Assembly: GCF_036711975.1 (NCBI RefSeq)
Contig: NW_027248940.1
Span: 1-64,000, forward strand
Source of the DNA: Onthophagus taurus
Lineage: Eukaryota; Arthropoda; Insecta; Coleoptera; Scarabaeidae
Direction of reading: 5' to 3'
Length of the DNA stretch: 64,000 nucleotides
Shown: in pieces, positions 43,801 to 55,401 of the stretch
How the letters are laid out: every line of letters starts with the position of its first letter
Position numbering within the stretch: position 1 is the first letter of the stretch
The notes under the pieces: generated by a model
What the model was told of the DNA's origin: nothing
The model's database searches: none
The model's input: the letters and a program-made list of their open reading frames with translations, nothing else
Program-made: the position numbers and the translations under genes

Positions 43801-46800
43801 GTTGAAATATCATTTTTGTCTAGTTTCTAAATCTACATCTTCTAGCAACACTGGCAACTCTTTTTCTAAAAATGTTTTGTAAATTTGTCCAGAGTATACC
43901 AACTCGTCCAACTATTTTACGGTTAAATATTCCGCCCCAAACATTTAACGACCATACATTTTGATGAGGATTTTCGGTTGCATAATAATGCATATTATGT
44001 CGATTTACAACCCGTTGCTGTTAAAAGTAGCTTCATCACTAAATAGAACTGATGATACGAAACAAGGGTTTTCATTTATTTCATCTAAAGTTGTCGTACA
44101 GAAAGTTACTTTGTTAGCAAAATCTCCATGAAGTTCTTGGTGTATTCAAATGATATGGGTGGTAGTTGTGAAGCCTTGTAATTCAGTTTAGTGAGCTTGT
44201 ACTCATATGTGTTGCTCTAGCGATCTGTCGTGTACTCACATGCGGATTCTCCTGCAAATTTGATAAAACGTTCGTTGTTCTCTTCTCGAACTGCATACGA
44301 CTTTTTTCGACGGATAGGTATGTCGACACTTCCGATATCTTCAAATCTATGTACTACTCTATTAGTACTCTTTGAGCAATAATAGAAACCATGTTCACAA
44401 ATTCGTCTTTTGTGTAATTCATAATCAAGCATTAACCAATAAATAACTAGACTATTAATAAAGATATGACATTTAGTTAACTTGTTTTATTTAATTTGGA
44501 TCAAGTCAACGCTTACCACCTGTGAAATTACAAATAATTATGGCGATATCACTTGAAAGCTGTCAAATGCATATACAGGGTGCCCGGAAATTGCGTTCAT
44601 ATATTTAAAGGTGTGATTCTACATAAAAAATCATGAAGAAAAGTTCATATAAAGATGTGTCCTAAAATGCTTCCTAAGGGAGTTAGAGCGCTTTGAAGAA
44701 GACGTTCAATATGAGGTTATTTCTCATTATTTCAAAAACTACTAGGGTTAGAAACACGAAATTTTGCATATCCAGCTATTTTTACGGGGGGAATACGATA
44801 ATCGAATAAAAAATTAGAAGGAATGTGCAGTTGCGGAAATAAGGGATAGGGGGCGCAATTTATTTCCCATATTTTTTTTTGCTTTTATGTTTTCACTATT
44901 TTAACCTCAAAATTAGAATCTACGGAAAAAAATACATAAAAAATGTTCTGCTTATAAAATGGTCTACGACCACTCGTTTTCAAGATAAATAATGCTAAGT
45001 AAAATACTGCACACAAACATGTGTATTAAACTATCACTAAAAATCTTAGTAGGCTCCTTTCATTTGTTGATCTTTGCTGTCAAACGGTCAATAAAAAATT
45101 ATTTTAGTGCAACAACCATTATAATTTACGTTTAATTAAATCAAAATGGTTCAATACTCAAACGAAGAGATGGCAAACATTCACTTTACGTACGGTAGAG
45201 CTGATGGAAATGCCAGAGAAGCACGAAGGTTGTACGCAGAACGATATCCAAACCTACAACTTCCCTGTGAACAAACGTTCGCTTCTATTCATAGAAGATT
45301 GTGTGAAACTGGGCGCTTTAAGGAAAATCGTTACGACTGTGGAAGATCATGCACTACGAGGACTGTAGAAGTGGAAGAAAGGGTGCTCGATGCAGTAGCT
45401 ATCAATCCTACGGTAAGCACTAAGAGATTATCGGTACAAGAAAATGTGCCGAAAACCACCGTTTGGGAGGTATTTAAAGATCAGCTACTGCATCCATATC
45501 ATTTCCAAAAGGTGCAGGCCTTAAAACCCACCGATAGCATCCCAAGACTACAGTTCAGTCGTTGGATTATGGAACAATGGCGCCATGACAGAAATTTTCC
45601 GGAAAAAGTGTTGTTTACCGATGAAGCTGGATTTACCCGAGATGGCGTCATTAACTTCCATAATATCCATGTTTGGGTCGATGAAAACCCATACAATGTT
45701 TTAGCCACGAAACATCAAGAAAGATTTTCTATTAATGTATGGGTTGGTATTATTGGGGATCATTTAATTGGTCCTCATGTACTTGATAACCGTCTCAACG
45801 GTACAACTTATCTTAACTTTTTGCAAAATACCTTGTTTGAACTGATGGAAGAAGTGCCGTATCAAACACGAAGGAAAATGTGGTTTATGCATGATGGGGC
45901 TCCTCCTCATTTCAGCGTTCAAGTACGGCAATATTTAAATGAAACCTACCGTGAAAGATGGATAGGTCGAGGAGCGCCCGTAGCATGGCCCGCACGTTCG
46001 CCAGACTTAAATCCCATAGACTTCTTTCTCTGGGGTTATCTTAAATATTTAGTGTATGCAACACCAGTTAGCAATGTCGAAGAGCTAGAACAACGTGTAA
46101 GGGACGATTGTAACACTATTCGAAACAAACAAGGTATTTTTTGGAAAGTAAGACGCTCATTAATTAAACGAGTGAGATGTTGCATTGACATGGATGGTGG
46201 AATTTTTGAACAATTCTTATAACTTTTTTTGGTGTTATTTGTTAAAAATTTAAGTGCTTTTTGTTAATGTTTTAAGTTAAACTTTTTATTTTTGTTAAAT
46301 TGTTAATACGTTTTGTTTAGATTGTTTTTTTAAGGTTTTGGTAAAATTTTAAGTTATTATGAAAAATTAGTAATAATCATCTTTTGAATCATTTTGATAA
46401 AATTAACCATGATTGGAAAAAAATTTTGTAGACAATGTACGAAGAAATTTTTTATCACCCATTTGACAGCTTAAATCAAACCAATGAAAGAACCCTATTA
46501 AGATTTTTAGTGATAGTTTAATACACATGTTTGTGTGCAGTATTTTACTTAGTATCATTTATCTTGAAAACGAGTGGTCGTAGACCATTTTATAAGCAGA
46601 ACATTTTTTATGTATTTTTTCCGTAGATTCTAATTTTGAGGTTAAAATAGTGAAAAGATCAAAGCAAAAAAAAATATGGGAAATAAATTGCGCCCCCTAT
46701 CCCTGATTTCCGCAACTGCACATTCCTTCTAATTTTTTATTCGATTATCGTATTCGCCCCGTAAAAATAGCTGGATATGCAAAATTTCGTGTTTCTAACC

Positions 46801-49175
46801 CTACTAGTTTTTGAAATAATGAGAAATAACCTCATATTGAACATCTTCTTCAAAGCGCTCTACCTCCCTTAGGAAGCATTTTAGGACACACCTTTATATG
46901 AACTTTTCTTCATGATTTTTTATGTAGAATCACACCTTTAAATATATGAACGCAATTTCCGGGCACCCTGTATTTCATGGCCAAAAAAATGAATAAGATC
47001 TGCTATTCTTTGCATAATTTTGATTCATTCCGCTATATCTCAACAACTGCAACAGATAGGTATAGGGACATATACTGATGACTTGTAGAGAATTAAATTC
47101 TCTAGCTGATAAGCTTATCAAATATGGGATGTTCCATTTAAAATTTTCGCCTTTTTTAAAATTAAATATGGTAAAACAGTAGTTATATTTATGAACACCC
47201 CTGTATAAGATAGACCGATCTAACCAATGGCACTCTATTTAAGCATATCCAAGCAGCAACTGTCACGAATTTTAACTTTCTAGCTCGATCAGTCGCTAAG
47301 AAATTCTGATTTGGGGACACAGTGTTAATTGCTAAAAAAGCTTCTAATTAAAATAACTCAAAAACTAAAAGCACTAGGGATCTACATGTCTTATCAAAGT
47401 CAACTTAGTTTTGTGTGTAGAATCAGAATACGGAATAAAAACTATATCATTCCATTTAAAATAACGTATGTTTATTTCAATACGTCATTATGGAACAGCC
47501 TGTATGCATAATAATATTTTCCGTTTATAGTGTGCTAAATTTCCTACAACTTTAACTCCTTGATGCCATTTATGTACTTTGTTGCTTATATGGGACACTC
47601 TGTATTTGAAAAATTGCTTTTTACCTGATCTTTTGTGTAAGCATTCAATGTAGCTTTATATCTTTGGAACACCTCATCAATATGTCCGTGCCAACGATAA
47701 AAAACTGGATCTCTCATCGCCGTTGCAGTGTCGCTCATAATTCCAGCATCTTCCTAAATAATCTAATCAATCTAAAGTAAATCAACAAAAATTGTTTAAA
47801 TGACTCACAAGGTAACGAAAATCTGGATCATGAGCCAACGAAATAAACACATGCCCCATATTGTGAAGATCCCCATAATAATCTTGATTCGGCGATAACA
47901 CGCTCGCCTCGACCATATTTCCTAAAACATCAATTCCACTATCTTCCGTTAACTTCATGAATCCCGTCTTCGTTCTAACTTCCCCGCTATCAATCCCATC
48001 CGCAATCCTACTATTCCATTGAATCAATTCCCCGATGGTTGCACTTATATTATCGCGGTTTATGTTTCTAATTTGTTGATTTTCCATGCGAGCGGGCCAA
48101 ACTCGAGCCGCCACCTGACTGTCTAATTTAGGGAAATAAGCTTCCTTAATCGGCGTGTGCCAGTCGCTCCAAGGAATAACCCGATTTAAATTATTCGAGA
48201 AACGCTCGAAATTGTACCTGGCAATGATCTGTTGATGCATGTAAAAGAAAAGTTCTCCTCTTCGATCTTTATTCGCTTCATTTCCTGAGTGGGGGTAAAC
48301 CAAGTGCCAGTGCCAATGGTGCGAATTAACACCGATGTCTTCGCGGAAATAAGCGAGACGTTGTTCTTCTTCTAAACCGGTGGCGGTGTAAGTGAGAGGA
48401 ACTTCAATTGGAATCTAAAATGTTTGTTATAATATAGTGACTTTCTGTTGTAAGCGGTTGGGTTGGTAAGTAAGAACCATTATGGCGCCCATATTTTAAA
48501 ACCTTTATTTTTTTATTTACCTTGTACTCATCTGGTACAACGCTGATTTCTTCGCTAGCTTTTTGCAAAGCCCTACCATCGAGGAACTTATATGGAAACG
48601 ATTGAATAAAAGCTGGTAATTCGAGATGTTGCGTATCTGGACGATGTATTAAAGCAACCGAAAGAGCATAATTAAAAAGGTAGGGGTTTACTCTATCTCT
48701 TGTGTAGACGGCAATTGCTAACAAATCATCAATGGATACCATTCCTAACAATTTATTAATGATTACGCTTCTAAATAATTGTAATCTTAATTAATATGTA
48801 CCTCTAAAAATTTGGATTAAATTCCCGGCAATTTCTCTGTGCTTCGGAATAAAAAGAGAGAATCCAGATTGTCGGGGAAACGCTAAAATTTCTCTAAATT
48901 GGACCGAATCCGGAAAGGAAATGTCTTTTACATTTATTTTATCGTTTACATATTCATGCCCGATATCATTGACCACCGATTCTGGAATAGCTTGATATCT
49001 TTCAGGCTAAAAAGTTAACATTAAATTAAATAAATCATAAATTAACATAAATCATAAATCATTATTTCCTTACCATTAGATGTGGAGGCACCTTAAACGA
49101 TTTCTTTCCAAGTCCTTTCGGAAGAAAACATGGCTCGAAAGGACGGTCGTATAATAAAAGAAGATTTTCTGCCAT
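40880..49175 (-). CDS. PPO: Prophenoloxidase C (type-3 copper oxidase), TE-filled intron
   Basis: Eight exons: 49175-49074, 49006-48802, 48744-48521, 48414-47809, 47753-47625, 41748-41421, 41360-41134 and 41077-40880, in frame, giving 672 residues. Copper A: SHHWHWHLVYP, FFYMHQQI; copper B: DLHNMGHV, FYRWHGHID. The C-terminal domain has [13 protein letters not shown] and CRCGWPNHMLIPKG (RCGWP in place of GCGWP). The activation site is altered: SVVNDIGHEY stands where PPO-B has QLANRFGEDT, so the Arg cut by PPO-activating proteases is missing. Activation may differ or be lost. Intron 5 (47624-41749) is 5.9 kb and made mostly of nested mariner-type elements. The exon order and frame are otherwise intact. 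Confidence 0.93.
41947..43035. mobile_element. Mariner-type foldback element B
   Basis: 1,089 bp, CAGGGTGTATCTGAATGACT at the left, the complement at the right, and TA on both sides. Most of the element is a long imperfect palindrome (for example CTCCAAAAATGGCGG and CCGCCATTTTTGGAG). No intact transposase. Confidence 0.82.
43800..44450 (-). pseudogene. Mariner-type transposase remnant in element C
   Basis: Minus-strand pieces in several frames: LDYELHKRRICEHGFYYCSK (44432 on), then SDEATFN with the first catalytic Asp, VWSLNVWGGIFN, and FQHDGAPAYS with the second Asp. Stops and frame changes separate them. Confidence 0.75.
44576..46970 (+). mobile_element. Mariner-type element D, complete with long inverted repeats
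   Basis: 2,395 bp, CAGGGTGCCCGGAAATTGCG at the left and its complement at the right, TA duplications at 44574-44575 and 46971-46972. Inverted repeats of about 490 bp (44576-45065 and about 46485-46970) are nearly identical. It encodes one uninterrupted transposase. It lies inside element C and is therefore the youngest layer. Confidence 0.92.
45146..46222 (+). CDS. Tc1/mariner-superfamily transposase, DD41D type, intact
   Basis: 358 residues in one open frame. The N-terminal helix-turn-helix pair includes RADGNAREARRLYAERYPN and TVSTKRLSVQENVPKTTV. Catalytic triad: D159 (FTDEAGFT), D250 (MHDGAPPH) and D292 (SPDLNPIDFFLWG). The count of 41 residues between the last two fits the DD41D group of the Tc1/mariner superfamily, not the mariner DD34D spacing. 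It cuts and pastes the element at TA. With intact frame and near-identical ends, the copy may still be mobile. The ATG is placed about 80 bp inside the left inverted repeat. Confidence 0.93.
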   Translation: MVQYSNEEMANIHFTYGRADGNAREARRLYAERYPNLQLPCEQTFASIHRRLCETGRFKENRYDCGRSCTTRTVEVEERVLDAVAINPTVSTKRLSVQENVPKTTVWEVFKDQLLHPYHFQKVQALKPTDSIPRLQFSRWIMEQWRHDRNFPEKVLFTDEAGFTRDGVINFHNIHVWVDENPYNVLATKHQERFSINVWVGIIGDHLIGPHVLDNRLNGTTYLNFLQNTLFELMEEVPYQTRRKMWFMHDGAPPHFSVQVRQYLNETYRERWIGRGAPVAWPARSPDLNPIDFFLWGYLKYLVYATPVSNVEELEQRVRDDCNTIRNKQGIFWKVRRSLIKRVRCCIDMDGGIFEQFL

Positions 49176-49237
49176 TTTTGGTTTATTTAGTGTTTGTGTA
49201 CTAAAACGATTTTAGTCAAATGATGAAAGTTTCTTCT

Positions 49238-49246
49238 CTTTATATA
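49238..49246 (-). promoter_or_regulatory. TATA box of PPO-C
   Basis: TATATAAAG on the minus strand about 65 bp before the PPO-C ATG, the same box as in PPO-B. Confidence 0.6.
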
Positions 49247-49665
49247 GTTAGTTAATTGTGCCATCATAACCCCAAAAATTTGTTTTCTTGATATTTGGCC
49301 AGACAACAGGATGAGGTTAACAGATGTCTAGACGGAAAAAAATAATTTCTATTTTTATTAATTTGATTATAACCGTTTTAATTGATATTACCCAAACTTT
49401 CAGTTCATTTGGAATGTATTTTCCCATATTTCTTTGGTTGATTCTTTGAAAATTAATGTTTAAAGTTGCGAATTTTTAATCTTTATGTCAGTTTGACACA
49501 AATGACATTGACACTAACCATATCCGCCACCCTTTTAAAAATGAATGGTTCCTTGACAACGATTTTCCATGATATTTATTAAATGCTTGCCAGATCTCTT
49601 TTACCAATATGTACAATTCTTCTTTTGCATATAACAGGTGTCCTTGTTAATATTTATTTCTCGAT

Positions 49666-50450
49666 CTAGGTACAATTGGTATTTGCTTTTGTATTTGAAT
49701 CCCTTCCCATTATGTACCATCTTATTCGATGTTGGTACTCGCGAGCTGTTGGGTTGTCATTAATAACACCGGCTCCTCGGATGTTTGAGAACAAGCTTTC
49801 CAGTACATCTTGATTCAAACGATCAGTCAAAATGTATTCTATATCGTATTTCTTTTTTAAATAATGGTATAATTTTAGCAAACACTTGTTGTTTAATAGA
49901 AATGCCTTTTGAAATGGCAAAAGTGATATATTTTCATTAACAGCTTCAAGCAACCACATTTGTTTTTCCAAATCTACTCCAAATGCGTTAGACTGTTTTG
50001 AGAATTTCATGTTTGAGTTAAACACATCAAACCAATTATTAAAGAGTCCTACAATTTTATGTGTATACTGCCACTTGAATTTTGACAGAAGGCCTTTTTC
50101 ACCGCATCATTTAATTGCCTGAGCAACAAGCGGGAGATAACTTGAGCAGCCAATTTAACATTTTGTCGTTGCTGACCTGTTACATCCATATGAAACTGAG
50201 TTATTTTGGGAGTTAATTTTATTTCTCCTTTTTGAAGAGCTAGTTAAGCTTCAAAACATACTTTCAAAGCAACTTGTTCACCACACCTAAAGCCAATAAT
50301 GTGTAGTGCATCAGAAAAAAAAAATACTTCTTGCTGCCTTTTCAATCTTAGAATAGTTCCTCTCTGTTTTCGATAATGTACATGATGCAAACATAATTGA
50401 ACGTTCTTCACCATCTATTAAATGACTTAATACTGCTCCGATTCCATATT
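49666..50450 (-). pseudogene. P-element/THAP9-like transposase remnant
   Basis: The C-terminal part of a P-type transposase. The last 119 codons (50025-49666) are open and contain LPFQKAFLLNNKCLLKLYHY, ILTDRLNQDVLESLFSNIRG and REYQHRIRWYIMG, the family's conserved C-terminal block. Upstream to about 50450 the frame is broken (FHMDVTGQQRQNVKLAAQVI is readable). No N-terminal THAP zinc finger is seen. 49247-49665 holds nothing recognised. Confidence 0.8.
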
Positions 50451-50458
50451 GTGATGAG

Positions 50459-50526
50459 CCACCTCACCCCGCCAACGTCAAGTTGTTCGAGTTGGATAAC
50501 GTTATAACCAATACTCAACGGACGTT
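50459..50526. repeat. Inverted copy of a foldback arm next to element 50536-52511
   Basis: A 64-bp near-perfect inverted copy of 50541-50604. CCACCTCACCCCGCCAACG at the left matches the complement of CGTTGGCGGGGTGAGGTGG at the right. It ends CAACGGACGTTG, one base off the CAACGGACCTTG terminus at 52500-52511, so it is probably the end of a second element of the same family. Confidence 0.7.
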
Positions 50527-50535
50527 GTTACATCC

Positions 50536-52511
50536 CAAGGTCCGTTGAGTATTGGTTATAAGGTTATCCAACTCGAACAACTTGACGTTGGCGGGGTGAG
50601 GTGGGAAACGTGACGTCATTGGAGGAAAAATATAACATAATATAATATAATATAAATTTAATATAATATAATAATAATATTTATGTTAATAATTATTTAA
50701 AAATTCAACAAGTGTTATTAAACTCAAGAAATTATAGCTTTGTTCGTTGGGACTGCACTACTTGCACTAAGCAGTTTAGTGAAGATGTTGTGTGTTCGTT
50801 GGGGATAGTGTAGTTTAGTGCAGTTGCACTCATACTGTTCGTTGGGCCATGCGCAGTGCAATTTCGTGCAGCGGGTGCAAGTTAGTGCAGATTTTGTTGC
50901 ACCTGCTTTCGATTAAGTTCAATAAGTAATTAATATTAATATTAAGAAATAAAACCTTATAATAATTAATATTTGTTGTGTTAGAGAACACAATATATTC
51001 AATCCCAGTAGAGGCAGTAGAAAACTACCCCTACTTTTTTGGAATAATTTAAAAACTACCCTGTCGATTTTGGCGGCATTAAATACACTTATAGTATATT
51101 TAAAAATATTAATTAACTGCTTTTTCTCATTTAGGGGTGGCTGGGGTTAACTACCCTCAGCACCCCAAATTTTTTTTTTTGCAAGTACTTCTATCGATTT
51201 TGGTGCAATTTAGCATGTGATTTCTTTATACGTTAAGTAGTACTTTTGAAAGAACTTATAAGGGTTAGTAGTTTGGTGTAGAAAATACATATTGTTAGCA
51301 ATTAGGCGTTTTAATTTAAACATTGTTAAGAATTGTTATTTAATTTGATATTTTTATGAAACAGACTGTACCCGCTCATTCTGTTTATGTCTAGAGGGAA
51401 TGAGCGTGTACCTGGTATTTGTTTACTTAAGGCCCCTCGACACTTGAACCGCTATCGGTTTCCGAAAAGATACATTCTTGGTTCGGACCCCGTGTCAATT
51501 GCTGTTCTAATTGCGTCTTGCGTAATAAAGTGTTTTTAATACGAGTGTCATTGTTTTTGAGTGCGCCCTACTTTATATTATCGTTATTAAAAATTTTGAA
51601 AAATTACCTAACAATATATATCGCTAATAATTGAAAAAATAAAAAATAATAATAATTGATGAACCGCTACTAAAAAAACATTCTGCGATGATTTCATTTT
51701 CCACGAGTATTTCGCTGACAATCTCCTGTTCGTCCACTTTTTTTTATAAAAATCTGTTCGTTGAGACCATGGTTTACACACTTTTCTGACCTGCACTAAA
51801 TAGTAGAAACCACGAGAGCTGGCAGTGACAGATCGCTTAAAAATGGTATGAATCAAGATATGGACGTACGACTTAGATTATTTCACCACATACATTTAAA
51901 TGTAGGTTATGTTAGTAATGGAGGTTATATGTCAAACATTGTCAAAGATATTATTTAATGATTTTCCTTTCAAAGAAAGCATTTTCGGCTTGTGAAAACA
52001 CTAACAGATTCATGACAACGCTCACAAGACGTTTCGATTTGAGGTTATAATTATAGAATGACATCCCTTAGAAGAACAGACATACTTTTTCGATGTGGCC
52101 ATTTGAATTGTACAGCAGACATATTAAACTAATGCTATCTCTTTCCAACACACATTACTCTCTAGCGGTTTGTGAACTACGCATGGCATTTGTAAGAGCG
52201 GAAAATGATGATTTACTGCCAGCTCTCGTGGCGTCTACTATAAGTTGACATGACATTGCACTTATTTACACTTTATTGCACTATGACGTCATACTAGTGC
52301 CATGTCGTGCAGAGTAGTGCAGTCCCAACGAACAAAGCTTATGAGTTTCTATTGGTTTACGTATATAAATGAAAACAGAAATGACAATTCTTCCAATGAC
52401 GTCACAACAAGGCCTTTGTCTATGGGCCTTTGCGGAGGGGATACGTTCATAACAACAGCGTTCATAGGGAGTTGGATAACCTTATACAGTATGTTTACTC
52501 AACGGACCTTG
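50536..52511. mobile_element. Foldback element with 9-bp target duplication
   Basis: 1,976 bp starting CAAGGTCCGTTGAGTATTGG and ending TACTCAACGGACCTTG, flanked by GTTACATCC on both sides (50527-50535 and 52512-52520), an exact 9-bp duplication. Termini match the CAAGG...CCTTG pattern of the elements at 20018 and 57040. The inside contains another inverted-repeat element (50736-52340). No transposase seen. Confidence 0.8.
50736..52340. mobile_element. Inverted-repeat element inside the foldback
   Basis: AGCTTTGTTCGTTGGGACTG at the left and its complement at the right (CAGTCCCAACGAACAAAGCT). GCAC-rich subterminal repeats (GTGCAGT, TAGTGCA) occur at both ends. A further MITE lies within it (51803-52244; CCACGAGAGCTGGCAGT at 51809 and ACTGCCAGCTCTCGTGG near 52216). 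No transposase seen; the duplication (TAT?) is not clear. Confidence 0.7.
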
Positions 52512-52520
52512 GTTACATCC

Positions 52521-53449
52521 TTGGTTTGCTTTGAAACTGTCACACCGCAAGCGCTATCTAACGGACAATTTAATTTGTTTCAGACTGTGCACTTCCTGGC
52601 ACTTCCTACGTCACAGAAAAGCCGCAAAATTATTTCGTTTGAATACTTGCTATTTTCCACTTCAAATTACGCAAAATATAAAATTTATCAAAATATTTCC
52701 TTTGCTTTGTGTTCATACATATACTTGCATATCTCGTTTTATGTAAAAATTTTCTCTAAATTTAATTAGTGCGTATGCGCCTATTAGAGTAACAAAGAAA
52801 ATCTGTTTTTCCAAGTTTTCCAGTTTTTTAATGTGGGGCTATTCAAAAAAACCGTTTTTTCGGTTTTTCTCGCCAAGTTTTTATTTTTTCTATTTGTCGC
52901 TTTGAAACAATGTAGAACAATTCTAGAACAACAATGAAAAATCAAAAAATGGGGGGCTAACTTCCCGCACTCGCGTCAAGGCCTGTAAAGACAAGGAAGC
53001 TTCCTTTGAGTTTGAATTAGGAATGGTGGACGAATCTACCTTGGAATAATAATTAAGTTATTCTGTTGTCATAGCGCAAGAAGAGGGGTAACTTTGCAGA
53101 CTTTAGAAATAAGTAATTAGTTTTTTCGTGTTTTTTCCTTTTGTACCAATCATATCGTTGATTGGTATTACGAATGAATGTTGAATGGAAAGGACGTTAC
53201 TGATTAAAATAAACGACACAAGGTCAATCCTTCGTTTTATTTCGCTCCACTCGAACATAACAGACAGGATAAGGTGCGAAGAGGGTAATTAGGTAAACAA
53301 ATAAATATATCATAACATTTATTAAGTTTTTTCAAGTGGATTCATTAAATACACAACAACAATATATATTATATTAATTATACAAAGAATCATGAATCGT
53401 TAATCCATTAATCGCAATCAAGTCGTCAACATTAATTTTTGCTTCAATT
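52521..53449. other. Intergenic, nothing recognised
   Basis: Spacer between the foldback element and the 3' end of PPO-D. Short frames near 52302-52769 have no protein-like features. The right end should contain the PPO-D 3' UTR. Confidence 0.4.
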
Positions 53450-55077
53450 CTACAACGGTTGTTTATGCGGTTGCACCACACGGTCATTGAAGAAAATTTT
53501 GCAGCTTACAACAATCATATTAGATGTAAGGAAACTGTTTAAAGTCGTGGAAGTAGACGGTCTATCGAATGGATATCCCATAGCTCGTTTGTCCGGGTAT
53601 TTCCGGTCCTTAACTCCACAGTAACTCATAGCATCCTTACATTCGTTGCTGGATGTTGTTTCACCAACCTTCAATAACAAGATACGAATATAAAAATATT
53701 AGAAAATAAGTGAATTAAAAATTTCTTTACTTTATCTAGCTCATAATCGGAAATCATCACGAATAGTTGACATCTCATCCCTCCTTCGGTCCCTTTCGGT
53801 ATCAACATGTGTTCGGGCCAACCACACCGACAATAATCAGAACGAGCCGATTGTGTAATTGAAGAAATCGTCTCGTTATCGAACGTTTTATGGAATGGAA
53901 TCGTAACGGAGGACTCCTTGGAGTGGCGTTTTATCGTGTTGGGACCTTGTTTGACTAAAAATAATTAGTAAATTAATTAAAATTAAATTACTAAAAGGTT
54001 TTTAAAGTATTTACGCGCGACAGTGAATCGATCTAATTCGATAAACATCGTTCGTTGATCTCTAAAGACAAAATCAACTTTTCGTTCATCTTGTTGCGGT
54101 GCCAAAAAGATGCGACAAGTTCCCATGCGTTCTCCTCCAGTATCGTTGGTCACGGTGATGTTATAAGTAAAGGGTTGGTGTTGTAAATGGGTAAAACGCG
54201 CGTAAACTGAGCCCCACTTGCGAAAATCTAATCCCCGGGATAATTGGAGATCCGATTTTTGCCAAAATGTGTATAAGTTGTTTTTCACCCCATTAGGGGC
54301 TTCCACGAAGACATCGTTCATTTTTATATCTTTAAACTCTAATTGTTGTTTGGTGTAAGGATTTAATTTATTTTTATGCCTTTGGAATAATCCGTCAATG
54401 TACGAATGCCAACGATAAAAAACTGGATCTCTCATCGCCGTTGCTGTATCCCCCATAACAGCACTATCCTCAAGGTAACGATTATCCGGATCGTGAGCCA
54501 AAGAAATAAACGCATGACCCATATTGTGAAGGTCCCCATAAAAATTTCGATCCGGCGATAACACACTCGACTCCACCATATTCCCCAACACATCGATCCC
54601 GGTTTCTTCGGTTAATTCCATCAATCCATCCTTTGTTCTAACCTGATTTCTATCAATTGCTTCTATTATTCTATCGTTCCACTGAATTAAGTCACTGACG
54701 GCCATATTTATGTTATCTCTGTTTAAATTTTTAATCAATTGATTTTCCATGCGAGCGGGCCATACTCGAGCCGCCACTTGGCTGTCTAATTTGGGAAAAT
54801 ATGCCTCCTTAATCGGCGTTTTCCAATCACTCCAAGGTAACACACGATTCAAACTATTACAAAGACGCTCGAAATTGTACCTGGCAATAACCTGTTGGTG
54901 CATATAAAAGAAAAGTTCTCCTCTTCGATCTTTATTGGCTTCCTTCCCGGAATAGGGATAAACCAAGTGCCAATACCAGTGATGAGAATTAATCCCAATA
55001 TCTTCCCGAAAATAAGCGAGGCGTTGTTCTTCTTCTAAATCGGTGGCTGTGTAGTGACGAGGAACTTCAATCGGCAT
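53450..55077 (-). CDS. PPO: Prophenoloxidase D, partial, with two introns lost
   Basis: Three exons: 55077-54015, 53954-53731 and 53668-53450, 501 residues covering copper A to the C-terminus. The first is a fusion of what are three exons in PPO-B and PPO-C (copper A, copper B and the start of the beta-domain), with no stop at the former junctions ([12 protein letters not shown] and [10 protein letters not shown]). Copper ligands remain: [11 protein letters not shown] (the non-ligand middle His is Tyr), [39 protein letters not shown] as in PPO-C. The segment starts right after a TTTTAG acceptor, so exons 1-3 (about 175 residues) should lie to the right. None is found before 64000. Either they are beyond the edge, across an intron of more than 8.9 kb filled with transposons, or the gene is 5'-truncated. 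Confidence 0.88.
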
Positions 55078-55401
55078 CTAAAATGTTTATTATTAATTTC
55101 GATAATCTTTAAAAATGAGTAATAATAAATGTGATTGCTGTGATATTAGTTGTCCTCTTAGCAAGCACCAACATAAATGAAAAAACAAAAAATGATTAAT
55201 TGTACCACTCTAAAGAATCAACACAATGAAGATCAAAGTATTTATTATAGAGCTAACATTCCAAGGCAACATATCCAATAAAATAAAACAGAGTTTAAAA
55301 CAATATAATATAAATCTTAATTTCAAACCAAATAAAACATTAGAAAGAATGCTTATAAACAATAAGGACAAAATAAATAAACTGGACGACAATGGTGTGT
55401 A

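Larger units (their letters stand above)
43046..47502. mobile_element. Mariner-type element C with dead transposase
   Basis: Ends CAGGCTGTTCCATAACGACG and its inverted copy CATTATGGAACAGCCTG, TA on both sides. Inverted subterminal sequence (for example TTTTGTGTGTAGAATCAGAA) extends several hundred bp. Interrupted by element D. Transposase remnants lie on its minus strand (next entry). Confidence 0.82.
41826..47602. mobile_element. Mariner-type MITE A, outermost of a nested set
   Basis: Left arm 41826-41946 starts CAGAGTCTCCCACGTAAGCG. The right arm (47503-47602) ends GCTTATATGGGACACTCTG. The arms are inverted copies, including ATGCCATTTATGTACTTTG and AAACGGAAAATATT, and TA flanks both ends (41824-41825, 47603-47604). 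Without the insertions it would be a palindrome of about 220 bp. Elements B and C sit at its centre. Confidence 0.8.

Noticed and set aside
52302-52769. A 155-codon plus-strand frame overlapping the foldback right end
   Set aside because: It crosses a transposon boundary and its 9-bp duplication, has low-complexity hydrophobic composition and no recognisable domain.
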